Shown one piece after another: positions 47,569 to 61,765 of a stretch of 64,000 nt of DNA. How positions within the stretch are numbered: position 1 is the stretch's first letter; the number at the start of each line of letters is the position of its first letter. The stretch is from Penicillus capitatus (Eukaryota > Chlorophyta). A model generated the notes under the pieces. That model had not been told where the DNA came from, searched no databases, and saw only the letters and a program-made list of their open reading frames with translations. Both the position numbers and the translations under genes were made by a program. The stretch spans positions 124,001 through 188,000 of the forward strand of contig OZ287715.1 of assembly GCA_965649825.1 (NCBI GenBank), read 5' to 3'.

Positions 47569-50500
47569 GCAGCCGCCGGCGACTTGAGGACCTCGATGGA
47601 TGCAAACCTGCACGTGGATGCACATGGTGAACTTCTAGGAACATCCCAGTTGCTTCGGCCAAGTCGTTTGGAGAACATGCGGACCCTCCCGGAGCGCAAA
47701 CGTGCTCGAGCATTCCAGCGCACACCATCCGTCGGTCGCCGGAGGAACAAGGGTCCCCCCTTGCTTCGCAACCGTAGCAAATGTGTCATCCCAACCGTAG
47801 CAAATGTGTCATCCCAACCGTAGCAAATGTGTCATCCCAACCGTAGCAAATGTGTCATCCCAACCGTAGCAAATGTGTCATCCCAACCGTAGCAGATGTG
47901 TCGGTCGCCGAGGTAACAAGGGTCCCCCCTTTGCTTCAATTGTTACGACCCGCAGCCGCCGGCGACTTGAGGACCTCGATGGATGCAAACCTGCACGTGG
48001 ATGCACATGGTGAACTTCTAGGAACATCCCAGTTGCTTCGGCCAAGTCGCTTGGAGAACATGCGGACCCTCCCGGAGCGCTAACGTGCTCGAGCATTCTA
48101 GCGCACACCATCCGTCGGTCGCCGGAGGAACAAGGGTCCCCCCTTGCTTCGCAACCGTAGCAAATGTGTCATCCCAACCGTAGCAAATGTGTCATCCCAA
48201 CCGTAGCAGATGTGTCGGTCGCCGAGGTAACAAGGGTCCCCCCTTTGCTTCAATTGTCACGACCCGACGCAGGGTACAAGGGTCCCCCCTTTGCTTCAAT
48301 TGTTACGACCCGCAGCCGCCGGCAACTTGAGGACCTCGATGGATGCAAACCTGCACGTGGATGCACATGGTGAACTTCTAGGAACATCCCAGTTGCTTCG
48401 GCCAAGTCGCTTGGAGAACATGCGGACCCTCCCGGAGCGCTAACGTGCTCGAGCATTCTAGCGCACACCATCCGTCGGTCGCCGGAGGAACAAGGGTCCC
48501 CCCTTTGCTTCGCAACCGTAGCAAATGTGTCAGCGCCGGAGGGAACAAGGGTCCCCCCTTTGCTTCGCAACCGTAGCAAATGTGTCAGCGCCGGAGGAAC
48601 AAGGGTCCCCCCTTTGCTTCAATTGTTGCGACCCTCAACTACGGTTACAATTGTTGCGACCCTCAACTACGGTTATAAATGTTGCGACCTCAACTACGGT
48701 TATAAATGTTGCGACCCGCCGGAGGGAACAAGGGTCCCCCCTTTGCTTCGCATCCTCGCACCACCCGTCGGTCGCCGGAGGGTACAAGGGTCCCCCCTTT
48801 GCTTCAATTGTTACGATCCTCAACTACGGTTATAAATGTTGCGACCCTCAACTACGGTTATAAATGTTGCGACCCGCCGGAGGGTACTAGGGTCCCCCCT
48901 TTGCTTCGCATCCTCGCACCACCCGTCGGTCGCCGGAGGAACAAGGGTCCCCCCTTTGCTTCAATTGTTACGATCCTCAACTACGGTTATAAATGTTGCG
49001 ACCCTCAACTACGGTTATAAATGTTGCGACCCGCCGGAGGGAACAAGGGTCCCCCCTTTGCTTCGCATCCTCGCACCACCCGTCGGTCGCCGGAGGGTAC
49101 AAGGGTCCCCCCTTTGCTTCAATTGTTACGATCCTCAACTACGGTTATAAATGTTGCGACCCTCAACTACGGTTATAAATGTTGCGACCCGCCGGAGGGA
49201 ACAAGGGTCCCCCCTTTGCTTCGCATCCTCGCACCACCCGTCGGTCGCCGGAGGGTACAAGGGTCCCCCCTTTGCTTCAATTGTTACGATCCTCAACTAC
49301 GGTTATAAATGTTGCGACCCTCAACTACGGTTATAAATGTTGCGACCCGCCGGAGGGTACTAGGGTCCCCCCTTTGCTTCGCATCCTCGCACCACCCGTC
49401 GGTCGCCGGAGGAACAAGGGTCCCCCCTTTGCTTCAATTGTTACGATCCTCAACTACGGTTATAAATGTTGCGACCCTCAACTACGGTTATAAATGTTGC
49501 GACCCGCCGGAGGGAACAAGGGTCCCCCCTTTGCTTCGCATCCTCGCACCACCCGTCGGTCGCCGGAGGAACAAGGGTCCCCCCTTGCTTCGCAACCGTA
49601 GCAAATGTGTCGTCATCCCAACCGTAGCAAATGTGTCATCCCAACCGTAGCAGATGTGTCATCCCAACCGTAGCAGATGTGTCGGTCGCCGAGGTAACAA
49701 GGGTCCCCCCTTTGCTTCAATTGTTACGACCCGACGCAGGGTACAAGGGTCCCCCCTTTGCTTCAATTGTTACGACCCGACGCAGGGTACAAGGGTCCCC
49801 CCTTGCTTCGCAACCGTAGCAAATGTGTCATCCCAACCGTAGCAAATGTGTCATCCCAACCGTAGCAAATGTGTCATCCCAACCGTAGCAGATGTGTCGG
49901 TCGCCGAGGTAACAAGGGTCCCCCCTTTGCTTCAATTGTTACGACCCGACGCAGGGTACAAGGGTCCCCCCTTTGCTTCAATTGTTACGACCCGACGCAG
50001 GGTACAAGGGTCCCCCCTTTGCTTCAACTGTTACGACCCGCAGCCGCCGGCGACTTGAGGACCTCGATGGATGCAAACCTGCACGTGGATGCACATGGTG
50101 AACTTCTAGGAACATCCCAGTTGCTTCGGCCAAGTCGTTTGGAGAACATGCGGACCCTCCCGGAGCGCAAACGTGCTCGAGCATTCCAGCGCACACCATC
50201 CGTCGGTCGCCGAGGTAACAAGGGTCCCCCCTTTGCTTCAATTGTTACGACCCGACGCAGGGTACAAGGGTCCCCCCTTTGCTTCAACTGTTACGACCCG
50301 CAGCCGCCGGCGACTTGAGGACCTCGATGGATGCAAACCTGCACGTGGATGCACATGGTGAACTTCTAGGAACATCCCAGTTGCTTCGGCCAAGTCGCTT
50401 GGAGAATATGCGGACCCTCCCGGAGCGCTAACGTGCTCGAGCATTCTAGCACACACCATCCGTCGGTCGCCGGAGGAACAAGGGTCCCCCCTTTGCTTCA

Positions 50501-53500
50501 ATTGTTACGACCCGACGCAGGGTACAAGGGTCCCCCCTTTGCTTCAATTGTTACGACCTGCAGCCGCCGGCGACTTGAGGACCTCGATGGATGCAAACCT
50601 GCACGTGGATGCACATGGTGAACTTCTAGGAACATCCCAGTTGCTTCGGCCAAGTCGCTTGGAGAACATGCGGACCCTCCCGGAGCGCTAACGTGCTCGA
50701 GCATTCTAGCGCACACCATCCGTCGGTCGCCGGAGGAACAAGGGTCCCCCTTGCTTCGCAACCGTAGCAAATGTGTCATCCCAACCGTAGCAGATGTGTC
50801 ATCCCAACCGTAGCATATGTGTCGGTCGCCGAGGTAACAAGGGTCCCCCTTTGCTTCAATTGTTACGACCCGACGCAGGGTACAAGGGTCCCCCCTTTGC
50901 TTCAATTGTTACGACCCGACGCAGGGTACAAGGGTCCCCCCTTTGCTTCAATTGTTACGACCCGCAGCCGCCGGCGACTTGAGGACCTCGATGGATGCAA
51001 ACCTGCACGTGGATGCACATGGTGAACTTCTAGGAACATCCCAGTTGCTTCGGCCAAGTCGTTTGGAGAACATGCGGACCCTCCCGGAGCGCAAACGTGC
51101 TCGAGCATTCCAGCGCACACCATCCGTCGGTCGCCGGAGGAACAAGGGTCCCCCCTTGCTTCGCAACCGTAGCAAATGTGTCATCGCAACCGTAGCAAAT
51201 GTGTCATCCCAACCGTAGCAGATGTGTCATCCCAACCGTAGCAAATGTGTCATCCCAACCGTAGCAGATGTGTCGGTCGCCGAGGTAACAAGGGTCCCCC
51301 CTTTGCTTCAATTGTTACGACCCGACGCAGGGTACAAGGGTCCCCCCTTTGCTTCAACTGTTACGACCCGCAGCCGCCGGCGACTTGAGGACCTCGATGG
51401 ATGCAAACCTGCACGTGGATGCACATGGTGAACTTCTAGGAACATCCCAGTTGCTTCGGCCAAGTCGTTTGGAGAACATGCGGACCCTCCCGGAGCGCAA
51501 ACGTGCTCGAGCATTCCAGCGCACACCATCCGTCGGTCGCCGAGGTAACAAGGGTCCCCCCTTTGCTTCAATTGTTACGACCCGACGCAGGGTACAAGGG
51601 TCCCCCCTTTGCTTCAACTGTTACGACCCGCAGCCGCCGGCGACTTGAGGACCTCGATGGATGCAAACCTGCACGTGGATGCACATGGTGAACTTCTAGG
51701 AACATCCCAGTTGCTTCGGCCAAGTCGCTTGGAGAATATGCGGACCCTCCCGGAGCGCTAACGTGCTCGAGCATTCTAGCACACACCATCCGTCGGTCGC
51801 CGGAGGAACAAGGGTCCCCCCTTTGCTTCAATTGTTACGACCCGACGCAGGGTACAAGGGTCCCCCCTTTGCTTCAATTGTTACGACCTGCAGCCGCCGG
51901 CGACTTGAGGACCTCGATGGATGCAAACCTGCACGTGGATGCACATGGTGAACTTCTAGGAACATCCCAGTTGCTTCGGCCAAGTCGCTTGGAGAACATG
52001 CGGACCCTCCCGGAGCGCAAACGTGCTCGAGCATTCCAGCGCACACCATCCGTCGGTCGCCGGAGGAACAAGGGTCCCCCCTTGCTTCAATTGTTACGAT
52101 CCTCAACTACGGTTATAAATGTTGCGACCCTCAACTACGGTTATAAATGTTGCGACCCGCCGGAGGGAACAAGGGTCCCCCCTTTGCTTCGCATCCTCGC
52201 ACCACCCGTCGGTCGCCGGAGGGTACAAGGGTCCCCCCTTTGCTTCAATTGTTACGATCCTCAACTACGGTTATAAATGTTGCGACCCGCCGGAGGGAAC
52301 AAGGGTCCCCCCTTTGCTTCGCATCCTCGCACCACCCGTCGGTCGCCGGAGGGTACAAGGGTCCCCCCTTTGCTTCAATTGTTACGATCCTCAACTACGG
52401 TTATAAATGTTGCGACCCTCAACTACGGTTATAAATGTTGCGACCCGCCGGAGGGAACAAGGGTCCCCCCTTTGCTTCGCATCCTCGCAGCACACCCGTC
52501 GGTCGCCGGAGGGTACAAGGGTCCCCCCTTTGCTTCAATTGTTACGATCCTCAACTACGGTTATAAATGTTGCGACCCTCAACTACGGTTATAAATGTTG
52601 CGACCCGCCGGAGGGTACTAGGGTCCCCCCTTTGCTTCGCATCCCTCGCACCACCCGTCGGTCGCCGGAGGAACAAGGGTCCCCCCTTTGCTTCAATTGT
52701 TACGATCCTCAACTACGGTTATAAATGTTGCGACCCTCAACTACGGTTATAAATGTTGCGACCCGCCGGAGGGAACAAGGGTCCCCCCTTTGCTTCGCAT
52801 CCTCGCACCACCCGTCGGTCGCCGGAGGAACAAGGGTCCCCCCTTGCTTCGCAACCGTAGCAAATGTGTCGTCATCCCAACCGTAGCAAATGTGTCATCC
52901 CAACCGTAGCAGATGTGTCATCCCAACCGTAGCAGATGTGTCGGTCGCCGAGGTAACAAGGGTCCCCCCTTTGCTTCAATTGTTACGACCCGACGCAGGG
53001 TACAAGGGTCCCCCCTTTGCTTCAATTGTTACGACCCGACGCAGGGTACAAGGGTCCCCCTTGCTTCGCAACCGTAGCAAATGTGTCATCCCAACCGTAG
53101 CAAATGTGTCATCCCAACCGTAGCAAATGTGTCATCCCAACCGTAGCAGATGTGTCGTCGCCGAGGTAACAAGGGTCCCCCCTTTGCTTCAATTGTTACG
53201 ACCCGACGCAGGGTACAAGGGTCCCCCCTTTGCTTCAATTGTTACGACCCGACGCAGGGTACAAGGGTCCCCCCTTTGCTTCAACTGTTACGACCCGCAG
53301 CCGCCGGCGACTTGAGGACCTCGATGGATGCAAACCTGCACGTGGATGCACATGGTGAACTTCTAGGAACATCCCAGTTGCTTCGGCAAGTCGTTTGGAG
53401 AACATGCGGACCCTCCGGAGCGCAAACGTGCTCGAGCATTCCAGCGCACACCATCCGTCGGTCGCCGAGGTAACAAGGGTCCCCCCTTTGCTTCAATTGT

Positions 53501-56500
53501 TACGACCCGACGCAGGGTACAAGGGTCCCCCCTTTGCTTCAACTGTTACGACCCGCAGCCGCCGGCGACTTGAGGACCTCGATGGATGCAAACCTGCACG
53601 TGGATGCACATGGTGAACTTCTAGGAACATCCCAGTTGCTTCGGCCAAGTCGCTTGGAGAATATGCGGACCCTCCCGGAGCGCTAACGTGCTCGAGCATT
53701 CTAGCACACACCATCCGTCGGTCGCCGGAGGAACAAGGGTCCCCCCTTTGCTTCAATTGTTACGACCTGCAGCCGCCGGCGACTTGAGGACCTCGATGGA
53801 TGCAAACCTGCACGTGGATGCACATGGTGAACTTCTAGGAACATCCCAGTTGCTTCGGCCAAGTCGCTTGGAGAACATGCGGACCCTCCCGGAGCGCTAA
53901 CGTGCTCGAGCATTCTAGCGCACACCATCCGTCGGTCGCCGGAGGAACAAGGGTCCCCCCTTGCTTCGCAACCGTAGCAAATGTGTCATCCCAACCGTAG
54001 CAGATGTGTCATCCCAACCGTAGCATATGTGTCGGTCGCCGAGGTAACAAGGGTCCCCCTTTGCTTCAATTGTTACGACCCGACGCAGGGTACAAGGGGT
54101 CCCCCCTTTGCTTCAATTGTTACGACCCGACGCAGGGTACAAGGGTCCCCCCTTTGCTTCAATTGTTACGACCCGCAGCCGCCGGCGACTTGAGGACCTC
54201 GATGGATGCAAACCTGCACGTGGATGCACATGGTGAACTTCTAGGAACATCCCAGTTGCTTCGGCCAAGTCGTTTGGAGAACATGCGGACCCTCCCGGAG
54301 CGCAAACGTGCTCGAGCATTCCAGCGCACACCATCCGTCGGTCGCCGGAGGAACAAGGGTCCCCCCTTGCTTCGCAACCGTAGCAAATGTGTCATCGCAA
54401 CCGTAGCAAATGTGTCATCCCAACCGTAGCAAATGTGTCATCCCAACCGTAGCAGATGTGTCATCCCAACCGTAGCAGATGTGTCATCCCAACCGTAGCA
54501 GATGTGTCATCCCAACCGTAGCAGATGTGTCGGTCGCCGAGGTAACAAGGGTCCCCCCTTTGCTTCAATTGTTACGACCCGACGCAGGGTACAAGGGTCC
54601 CCCCTTTGCTTCAACTGTTACGACCCGCAGCCGCCGGCGACTTGAGGACCTCGATGGATGCAAACCTGCACGTGGATGCACATGGTGAACTTCTAGGAAC
54701 ATCCCAGTTGCTTCGGCCAAGTCGTTTGGAGAACATGCGGACCCTCCCGGAGCGCAAACGTGCTCGAGCATTCCAGCGCACACCATCCGTCGGTCGCCGG
54801 AGGAACAAGGGTCCCCCCTTGCTTCGCAACCGTAGCAAATGTGTCATCGCAACCGTAGCAAATGTGTCATCCCAACCGTAGCAGATGTGTCATCCCAACC
54901 GTAGCAAATGTGTCATCCCAACCGTAGCAGATGTGTCGGTCGCCGAGGTAACAAGGGTCCCCCCTTTGCTTCAATTGTTACGACCCGACGCAGGGTACAA
55001 GGGTCCCCCCTTTGCTTCAACTGTTACGACCCGCAGCCGCCGGCGACTTGAGGACCTCGATGGATGCAAACCTGCACGTGGATGCACATGGTGAACTTCT
55101 AGGAACATCCCAGTTGCTTCGGCCAAGTCGTTTGGAGAACATGCGGACCCTCCCGGAGCGCAAACGTGCTCGAGCATTCCAGCGCACACCATCCGTCGGT
55201 CGCCGGAGGAACAAGGGTCCCCCCTTGCTTCAATTGTTACGATCCTCAACTACGGTTATAAATGTTGCGACCCTCAACTACGGTTATAAATGTTGCGACC
55301 CGCCGGAGGGAACAAGGGTCCCCCCTTTGCTTCGCATCCTCGCACCACCCGTCGGTCGCCGGAGGGTACAAGGGTCCCCCCTTTGCTTCAATTGTTACGA
55401 TCCTCAACTACGGTTATAAATGTGCGACCCTCAACTACGGTTATAATTGTTGCGACCCGCCGGAGGGTACTAGGGTCCCCCCTTTGCTTCGCATCCTCGC
55501 ACCACCCGTCGGTCGCCGGAGGAACAAGGGTCCCCCCTTTGCTTCAATTGTTACGATCCTCAACTACGGTTATAAATGTTGCGACCCTCAACTACGGTTA
55601 TAAATGTTGCGACCCGCCGGAGGGAACAAGGGTCCCCCCTTTGCTTCGCATCCTCGCACCACCCGTCGGTCGCCGGAGGGTACAAGGGTCCCCCCTTTGC
55701 TTCAATTGTTACGATCCTCAACTACGGTTATAAATGTTGCGACCCTCAACTACGGTTATAAATGTTGCGACCCGCCGGAGGGTACTAGGGTCCCCCCTTT
55801 GCTTCGCATCCTCGCACCACCCGTCGGTCGCCGGAGGAACAAGGGTCCCCCCTTTGCTTCAATTGTTACGATCCTCAACTACGGTTATAAAATGTTGCGA
55901 CCCTCAACTACGGTTATAAATGTTGCGACCCGCCGGAGGGAACAAGGGTCCCCCTTTGCTTCGCATCCTCGCACCACCCGTCGGTCGCCGGAGGAACAAG
56001 GGTCCCCCCTTGCTTCGCAACCGTAGCAAATGTGTCGTCATCCCAACCGTAGCAAATGTGTCATCCCAACCGTAGCAGATGTGTCATCCCAACCGTAGCA
56101 GATGTGTCGGTCGCCGAGGTAACAAGGGTCCCCCCTTTGCTTCAATTGTTACGACCCGACGCAGGGTACAAGGGTCCCCCCTTTGCTTCAATTGTTACGA
56201 CCCGACGCAGGGTACAAGGGTCCCCCCTTGCTTCGCAACCGTAGCAAATGTGTCATCCCAACCGTAGCAAATGTGTCATCCCAACCGTAGCAAATGTGTC
56301 ATCCCAACCGTAGCAGATGTGTCGGTCGCCGAGGTAACAAGGGTCCCCCCCTTTGCTTCAATTGTTACGACCCGACGCAGGGTACAAGGGTCCCCCCTTT
56401 GCTTCAATTGTTACGACCCGACGCAGGGTACAAGGGTCCCCCCTTTGCTTCAACTGTTACGACCCGCAGCCGCCGGCGACTTGAGGACCTCGATGGATGC

Positions 56501-57990
56501 AAACCTGCACGTGGATGCACATGGTGAACTTCTAGGAACATCCAGTTGCTTCGGCCAAGTCGTTTGGAGAACATGCGGACCCTCCCGGAGCGCAAACGTG
56601 CTCGAGCATTCCAGCGCACACCATCCGTCGGTCGCCGAGGTAACAAGGGTCCCCCTTTGCTTCAATTGTTACGACCCGACGCAGGGTACAAGGGTCCCCC
56701 CTTTGCTTCAACTGTTACGACCCGCAGCCGCCGGCGACTTGAGGACCTCGATGGATGCAAACCTGCACGTGGATGCACATGGTGAACTTCTAGGAACATC
56801 CCAGTTGCTTCGGCCAAGTCGCTTGGAGAATATGCGGACCCTCCCGGAGCGCTAACGTGCTCGAGCATTCTAGCACACACCATCCGTCGGTCGCCGGAGG
56901 AACAAGGGTCCCCCCTTTGCTTCAATTGTTACGACCCGACGCAGGGTACAAGGGTCCCCCCTTTGCTTCAATTGTTACGACCTGCAGCCGCCGGCGACTT
57001 GAGGACCTCGATGGATGCAAACCTGCACGTGGATGCACATGGTGAACTTCTAGGAACATCCCAGTTGCTTCGGCCAAGTCGCTTGGAGAACATGCGGACC
57101 CTCCCGGAGCGCTAACGTGCTCGAGCATTCTAGCGCACACCATCCGTCGGTCGCCGGAGGAACAAGGGTCCCCCCTTGCTTCGCAACCGTAGCAAATGTG
57201 TCATCCCAACCGTAGCAGATGTGTCATCCCAACCGTAGCATATGTGTCGGTCGCCGAGGTAACAAGGGTCCCCCTTTGCTTCAATTGTTACGACCCGACG
57301 CAGGGTACAAGGGTCCCCCCTTTGCTTCAATTGTTACGACCCGACGCAGGGTACAAGGGTCCCCCTTTGCTTCAATTGTTACGACCCGCAGCCGCCGGCG
57401 ACTTGAGGACCTCGATGGATGCAAACCTGCACGTGGATGCACATGGTGAACTTCTAGGAACATCCCAGTTGCTTCGGCCAAGTCGTTTGGAGAACATGCG
57501 GACCCTCCCGGAGCGCAAACGTGCTCGAGCATTCCAGCGCACACCATCCGTCGGTCGCCGGAGGAACAAGGGTCCCCCCTTGCTTCGCAACCGTAGCAAA
57601 TGTGTCATCGCAACCGTAGCAAATGTGTCATCCCAACCGTAGCAAATGTGTCATCCCAACCGTAGCAGATGTGTCATCCCAACCGTAGCAGATGTGTCAT
57701 CCCAACCGTAGCAGATGTGTCGGTCGCCGAGGTAACAAGGGTCCCCCCTTTGCTTCAATTGTTACGACCCGACGCAGGGTACAAGGGTCCCCCCTTTGCT
57801 TCAACTGTTACGACCCGCAGCCGCCGGCGACTTGAGGACCTCGATGGATGCAAACCTGCACGTGGATGCACATGGTGAACTTCTAGGAACATCCCAGTTG
57901 CTTCGGCCAAGTCGTTTGGAGAACATGCGGACCCTCCCGGAGCGCAAACGTGCTCGAGCATTCCAGCGCACACCATCCGTCGGTCGCCGG
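47569..57990. repeat. About 21 dispersed copies of the 200-nt unit
   Basis: Each starts at GACTTGAGGACCTCGATGG, contains TCGGCCAAGTCG(C/T)TTGGAG and ends CACCATCCGTCGGTCGCC. Starts are near 47.57, 47.95, 48.31, 50.04, 50.30, 50.56, 50.97, 51.37, 51.63, 51.89, 53.30, 53.56, 53.77, 54.18, 54.63, 55.03, 56.47, 56.73, 56.99, 57.39 and 57.82 kb. Two sequence classes exist, GCAAACGTG and GCTAACGTG. Confidence 0.85.
47765..47905. repeat. 23-mer block (core GTAGCAAATGTGTC)
   Basis: Six direct copies here; similar blocks of two to seven copies occur at 48,155-48,215, 49,590-49,690, 49,805-49,895, 52,850-52,945, 54,370-54,530, 54,830-54,935 and 57,590-57,725. The copies are contiguous without spacers, so this is not a CRISPR array. 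Confidence 0.9.
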
Positions 57991-58002
57991 AGGAACAAGG
58001 GT

Positions 58003-61000
58003 AGTTTGATAATAAATAGTTGATTGACCTTCTCCTGCATTGTCAGATATAACCACGTCATAAGAGGTAATATCACACTCTGGTCCAGTTACATAATGGT
58101 TTTCAAAACAATAAGTCAATTCAACCAATCCTTCTCCAACGTATTCCACATTTTGATAAATCATACACCAAAAATCTTCTTGGCAATCCATAAACCGGAC
58201 CTTGAAAGTGGCAGGGCATTCTTCACCAGTTTCTTCGTCACAAAGAATGATAGTACCTGTCAATCCTTCATTTGCTACATAATAGTCCCAATCGGTAATA
58301 TGTAGGAATGCGTTCAATTTAATTCATTCCACCAGGAAATATTGATGTAGGCATGGTTTAGAATGTTTAAGTATCCGCCATAATCAATGGTAGGGAAGTT
58401 ACCACAGAATATATAGCCATCCGGGATCATCATTGTTACGGAATACCAATTGAAATAATCAAAAGGGTTCATATCGGCCATATTCAAACTAATAATCACT
58501 TCATCTACCGTGTTACCACCTAATACACAGCCAAAAGAATGAACTGTAAAGCTGGTTTCTAATTCTTCCGGACAATTGCTGCTGCAAATAAGTACTTCCA
58601 GACAGAATTCGTCAGAACTTACCTGACATCCTCCGTCATTGATGTGAAGGGTAATTTTGCCTGCCATGGCAGTAGTCAGTGTTAAAGGGGTAATACTTCC
58701 AGAACCAGTGTTTAGGATGGAAATACTTCCACTTTCATCTTCCAATTGCCATTCCCAAGAGCTAAAAGACCCTGGTATCCCATTTAAAATGATATTGTTT
58801 TTATCAAGCGTTGTATCACAATATTCATAACATCCACTTAAAAAGGAAGTGAAATCAATGGCGTTATCCACAATAGTGGTGGTATTAGATGAACAGCCAT
58901 TTTCATCGGTGTAGGTAACCGAATAAAAACCATTTTGGCCCGGATAGATGCATTGATCCGTAAAGTTGACGATATTGGTACCCGACCAAACTACCTCTGT
59001 ATATGGTGAAGCACAAAGTTCAATGGAATAAGGTTCACAATTAATCGGACCTTCAATGATCTCTGGGGGAGCAGGATTCCCAAATACGGTTATGGTCGTA
59101 CTTAATTCAGCACACTCCGTACCTCCGGTACCTAAGGCAATTACCCGGATATCATAAGTGCCAGGTGAAAAAATACTTAAATCCGGGCCGTTTTCAATGT
59201 AACTGGCTGGAATAGGGTTGATTTCCCAATCATAGGTATAACCTTGGGCCGGAGTTACTGATAAAAAGGCTCCGGAACAGCCATCAATAGCTCCCATAAT
59301 CCCGGTGGCAAAAGGATCAAATAATTGAAGAGGTAGCGGTTCAGGAACAAAATTACATCCATTAACATCTGTGATAGTGACAAAATAAACATCGCTAACC
59401 ATTACATACGGATTTGGAAGTGTTTCCTGTCCTGTTGGAACAGGACTCCATGAATAAGAAACAATAGCTGGACTACCGGGATCTGGATCAAAGGATAATT
59501 CCGCCGAAGCACTGCAATCCATATAATCAAAAGAAATTTCTCCATCCATGGTATTTACGGCTATATCATATTCTGACTAGATTGGACCGTACATCCGTAA
59601 ATGGATTCAACCTGTAAATTTTACCTGGTAAGCGTTGGCAGTATTATAAGTTTTGAAAGGTTCGTAAAGCTGGCTAAACGAACCATCTCCAAAATCCCAT
59701 AATACGTTCAAAACAAGCTCTTCCTGTAGGTTAGGAGTAAATTGGATGGCTTGTCCTTCACAAGTCCCAGTTTGAGAGAAACTAAATTCGGCGGAAGGAG
59801 AAGCAGGTACTATGATATCATGGCACTGTGCGCATTTGTATGGCTGAAACCCAGTTGAACCTATTCTTAGACAAGCAGAAATAGTACTTCCGGGAGAAAC
59901 CCCCGCAATATTGATGGAAGATCCTGTTCCACCTTGTTGATTTCCTCCATCAATTTGATAAACCCATTCTTGTTCAACCTGTGTAGGATCCTCGAAATAA
60001 TTGGATATATCATTGAGCGTGACATCATATTTATCCGGATCAGCGCTACAATCAAAATTCCATTCGAAATCCGTAATAAAGGGAATTACCACCTGCTCAA
60101 AATCACTATCTTCGCAAAGCAATTCAATAGGTTGACCCGTTTCGGGATCTTTCACAACTTCTGTACTAATATTTACTATACAAAGGGAATTGGGATCGTA
60201 GCTACAGAAGTCCTCAAATTCAAGGATCTGTCCAGAGCACGTTTCAATAAAAACTTGAATATCCAACTGAGTTTCAAAGGCAGAGAGCCAAACCCCGTAA
60301 ACACCGGGTAAGTCTCCTAATACCAGATTGTTTTGGATGAGTTCTCCCTGATTTGAAATAGGTATGCTAGAAAAAGTATTGTCCGGCCTTCTTATTAGCC
60401 AACGAGGAGCGTAGGCGTCATCAAAATCTGTTATGGTTCCGGAAATATCAATTGCTGCACAAGGGTCTTGCTGTGAGGCAAAAGACCATTGATCGATGGT
60501 TATGGTAATATCATTATCCGGGGGAAGGGAGTCGCAGCAAGGAGTTTCACAATTGTAAAATACTGGCTCATCATCTGTGTTGGAACAAACACCATTATCC
60601 ACGATTACGCTATAGTTCCCTGTTTCTGTTATGGTCACAGGTGGGGGACAATCCAGGCAAAACACTACACCATCTTTATACCAATCATATGTATAACTAG
60701 GATTGAAAGGGATTACATTTAATTGGGAGGTAAAAGGAGTTCCTTCGGGGCAAGGGAGGAAATCCAAAAAGATAATTTCAGGTTCCGGATTGGCAATAAT
60801 ATCGATAAAATACACTGCTGCCGGCACACCAAAACATCCATTTGGCCGAATGGCCTTTAGAATTACCTGATGTTGCCCCGGCGTTTCGAAAATGTAATCT
60901 AAAGTGGGGGCATTCCCTCCGGGACAGGCATTCCGTCGACTTCCCACATATAACTATCTGCGGTTGTTGCATTGGAGGAAAAAGTAACCGTCTCTCCCTG

Positions 61001-61765
61001 GCAAGCCTGAGGAGGGCCCACTATTTCTAATTCAAAGGGGGTTAAGGTGACCACTAATTGGTTGGAGACATTTTGATTACAAACAGACGAAGAAACACTT
61101 ATAGTAACATCCATTGGGGTTGGATGGTAAAGCCACTGAATTTCCACCTCATCGGTGTTTTGTCCTGTAACGATACTTCCAAGTGCCGGATCGATCGACC
61201 ATTGGTAATTAAATCCTCCTGAAACAGATGCAGTATAGGATTCGTAACTGTCGGGACATGGTGTTTGATTCCCTATAATTTCAATCTCCGGAGTCGTAAT
61301 TGCCGTAACCATATAGACCGCCGTATCGGAATTACAACTGGCACCTTGATACATGGTTTCGCGCCAAACCCATATTTCATTATCCGGAGAATCTACGGTC
61401 CAGTTATAACTGGTAAAATTTCCCGATTTTTCAGTTGGGATTCCATCTTCCCAAAAAACCCAATGGATAATATCGAAAGGAACATTATCAAAAACAAAGT
61501 AAGTGTACGTTTGATTTAAACACACTTCCGTCGGACCATTAAAGTTCATGATCTCCGGACTTTCCAACACTTCAATGGCAAAGGTGGAAGGACAAATCGT
61601 GCTACCTCCAATAGTAACTTGTACTTCCAAGCTGTAAATGCCTGGTTCGTCAAATAGGTCGCCAGATAAATCTACATCTGGCCCCTCTTGGTCTGAGTCG
61701 AATAGTATTTCGGCCCCTTGATAAAGCGTCCACCTTATAGTCCCATTTGGAATCGGGCTAAGGGC
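58003..61765 (-). pseudogene. Bacterial secreted PKD/Ig-like repeat protein, frameshifted fragment
   Basis: The strand reads as one protein in pieces: 61765 to about 60,930, about 60,930-59,607, about 59,560-58,317 and 58,317-58,003. Breaks near 60,925, 59,560-59,610 and 58,315 can each be closed by one- or two-base indels, as in long-read errors. It has PKD motifs (VLWDFGDGSFSQ), Cys-rich Ig-like modules (NGPTEVCLNQTYTYFVF, IEIIGNQTPCPDSYESYTAS, VNDGGC-like turns) and no introns. Such huge adhesin-like proteins are typical of Bacteroidota such as Saprospiria and are exported by the type IX system. Both ends are cut: on the left by the satellite, on the right by the N gap. Composition is clearly AT-richer than the neighbours. 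Confidence 0.85.

Larger units (their letters stand above)
46691..58002. repeat. Mosaic satellite array with about 3.2-kb higher-order repeats
   Basis: About 11.3 kb is built from four unit types sharing the core ACAAGGGTCCCCCCTTTGCT. They are a 23-mer (core GTAGCAAATGTGTC), a 28-mer (core AACTACGGTTATAAATG), a 46-mer (core CAATTGTTACGACC) and a roughly 200-nt unit. Rare variants recur about 3.2 kb apart, for example GTAGCATATG near 50,812, 54,022 and 57,237, which shows higher-order copies. A 1.76-kb offset copy links 46.72-47.5 kb to 48.48-49.3 kb. Many frames of 60-190 codons on both strands are by-products; unit lengths of 23, 28 and 46 rotate the frame. Confidence 0.95.

Noticed and set aside
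47765-57725. Regular 23-nt direct repeats resembling a CRISPR array
   Set aside because: The repeats are contiguous with no unique spacers, sit in eukaryotic satellite DNA and have no cas genes nearby.
46691-58002. Many 60-190-codon open frames on both strands of the satellite
   Set aside because: Stop codons are simply rare in the units, frames rotate with unit lengths of 23, 28 and 46, and the same peptides recur in several frames and on both strands.
58003-61765. Horizontal gene transfer of a Bacteroidota adhesin into the nuclear genome
   Set aside because: The segment has an abrupt edge in a repeat, ends at a scaffold gap, shows sequencing-type frameshifts and no adaptation to host introns or composition; contamination is simpler.
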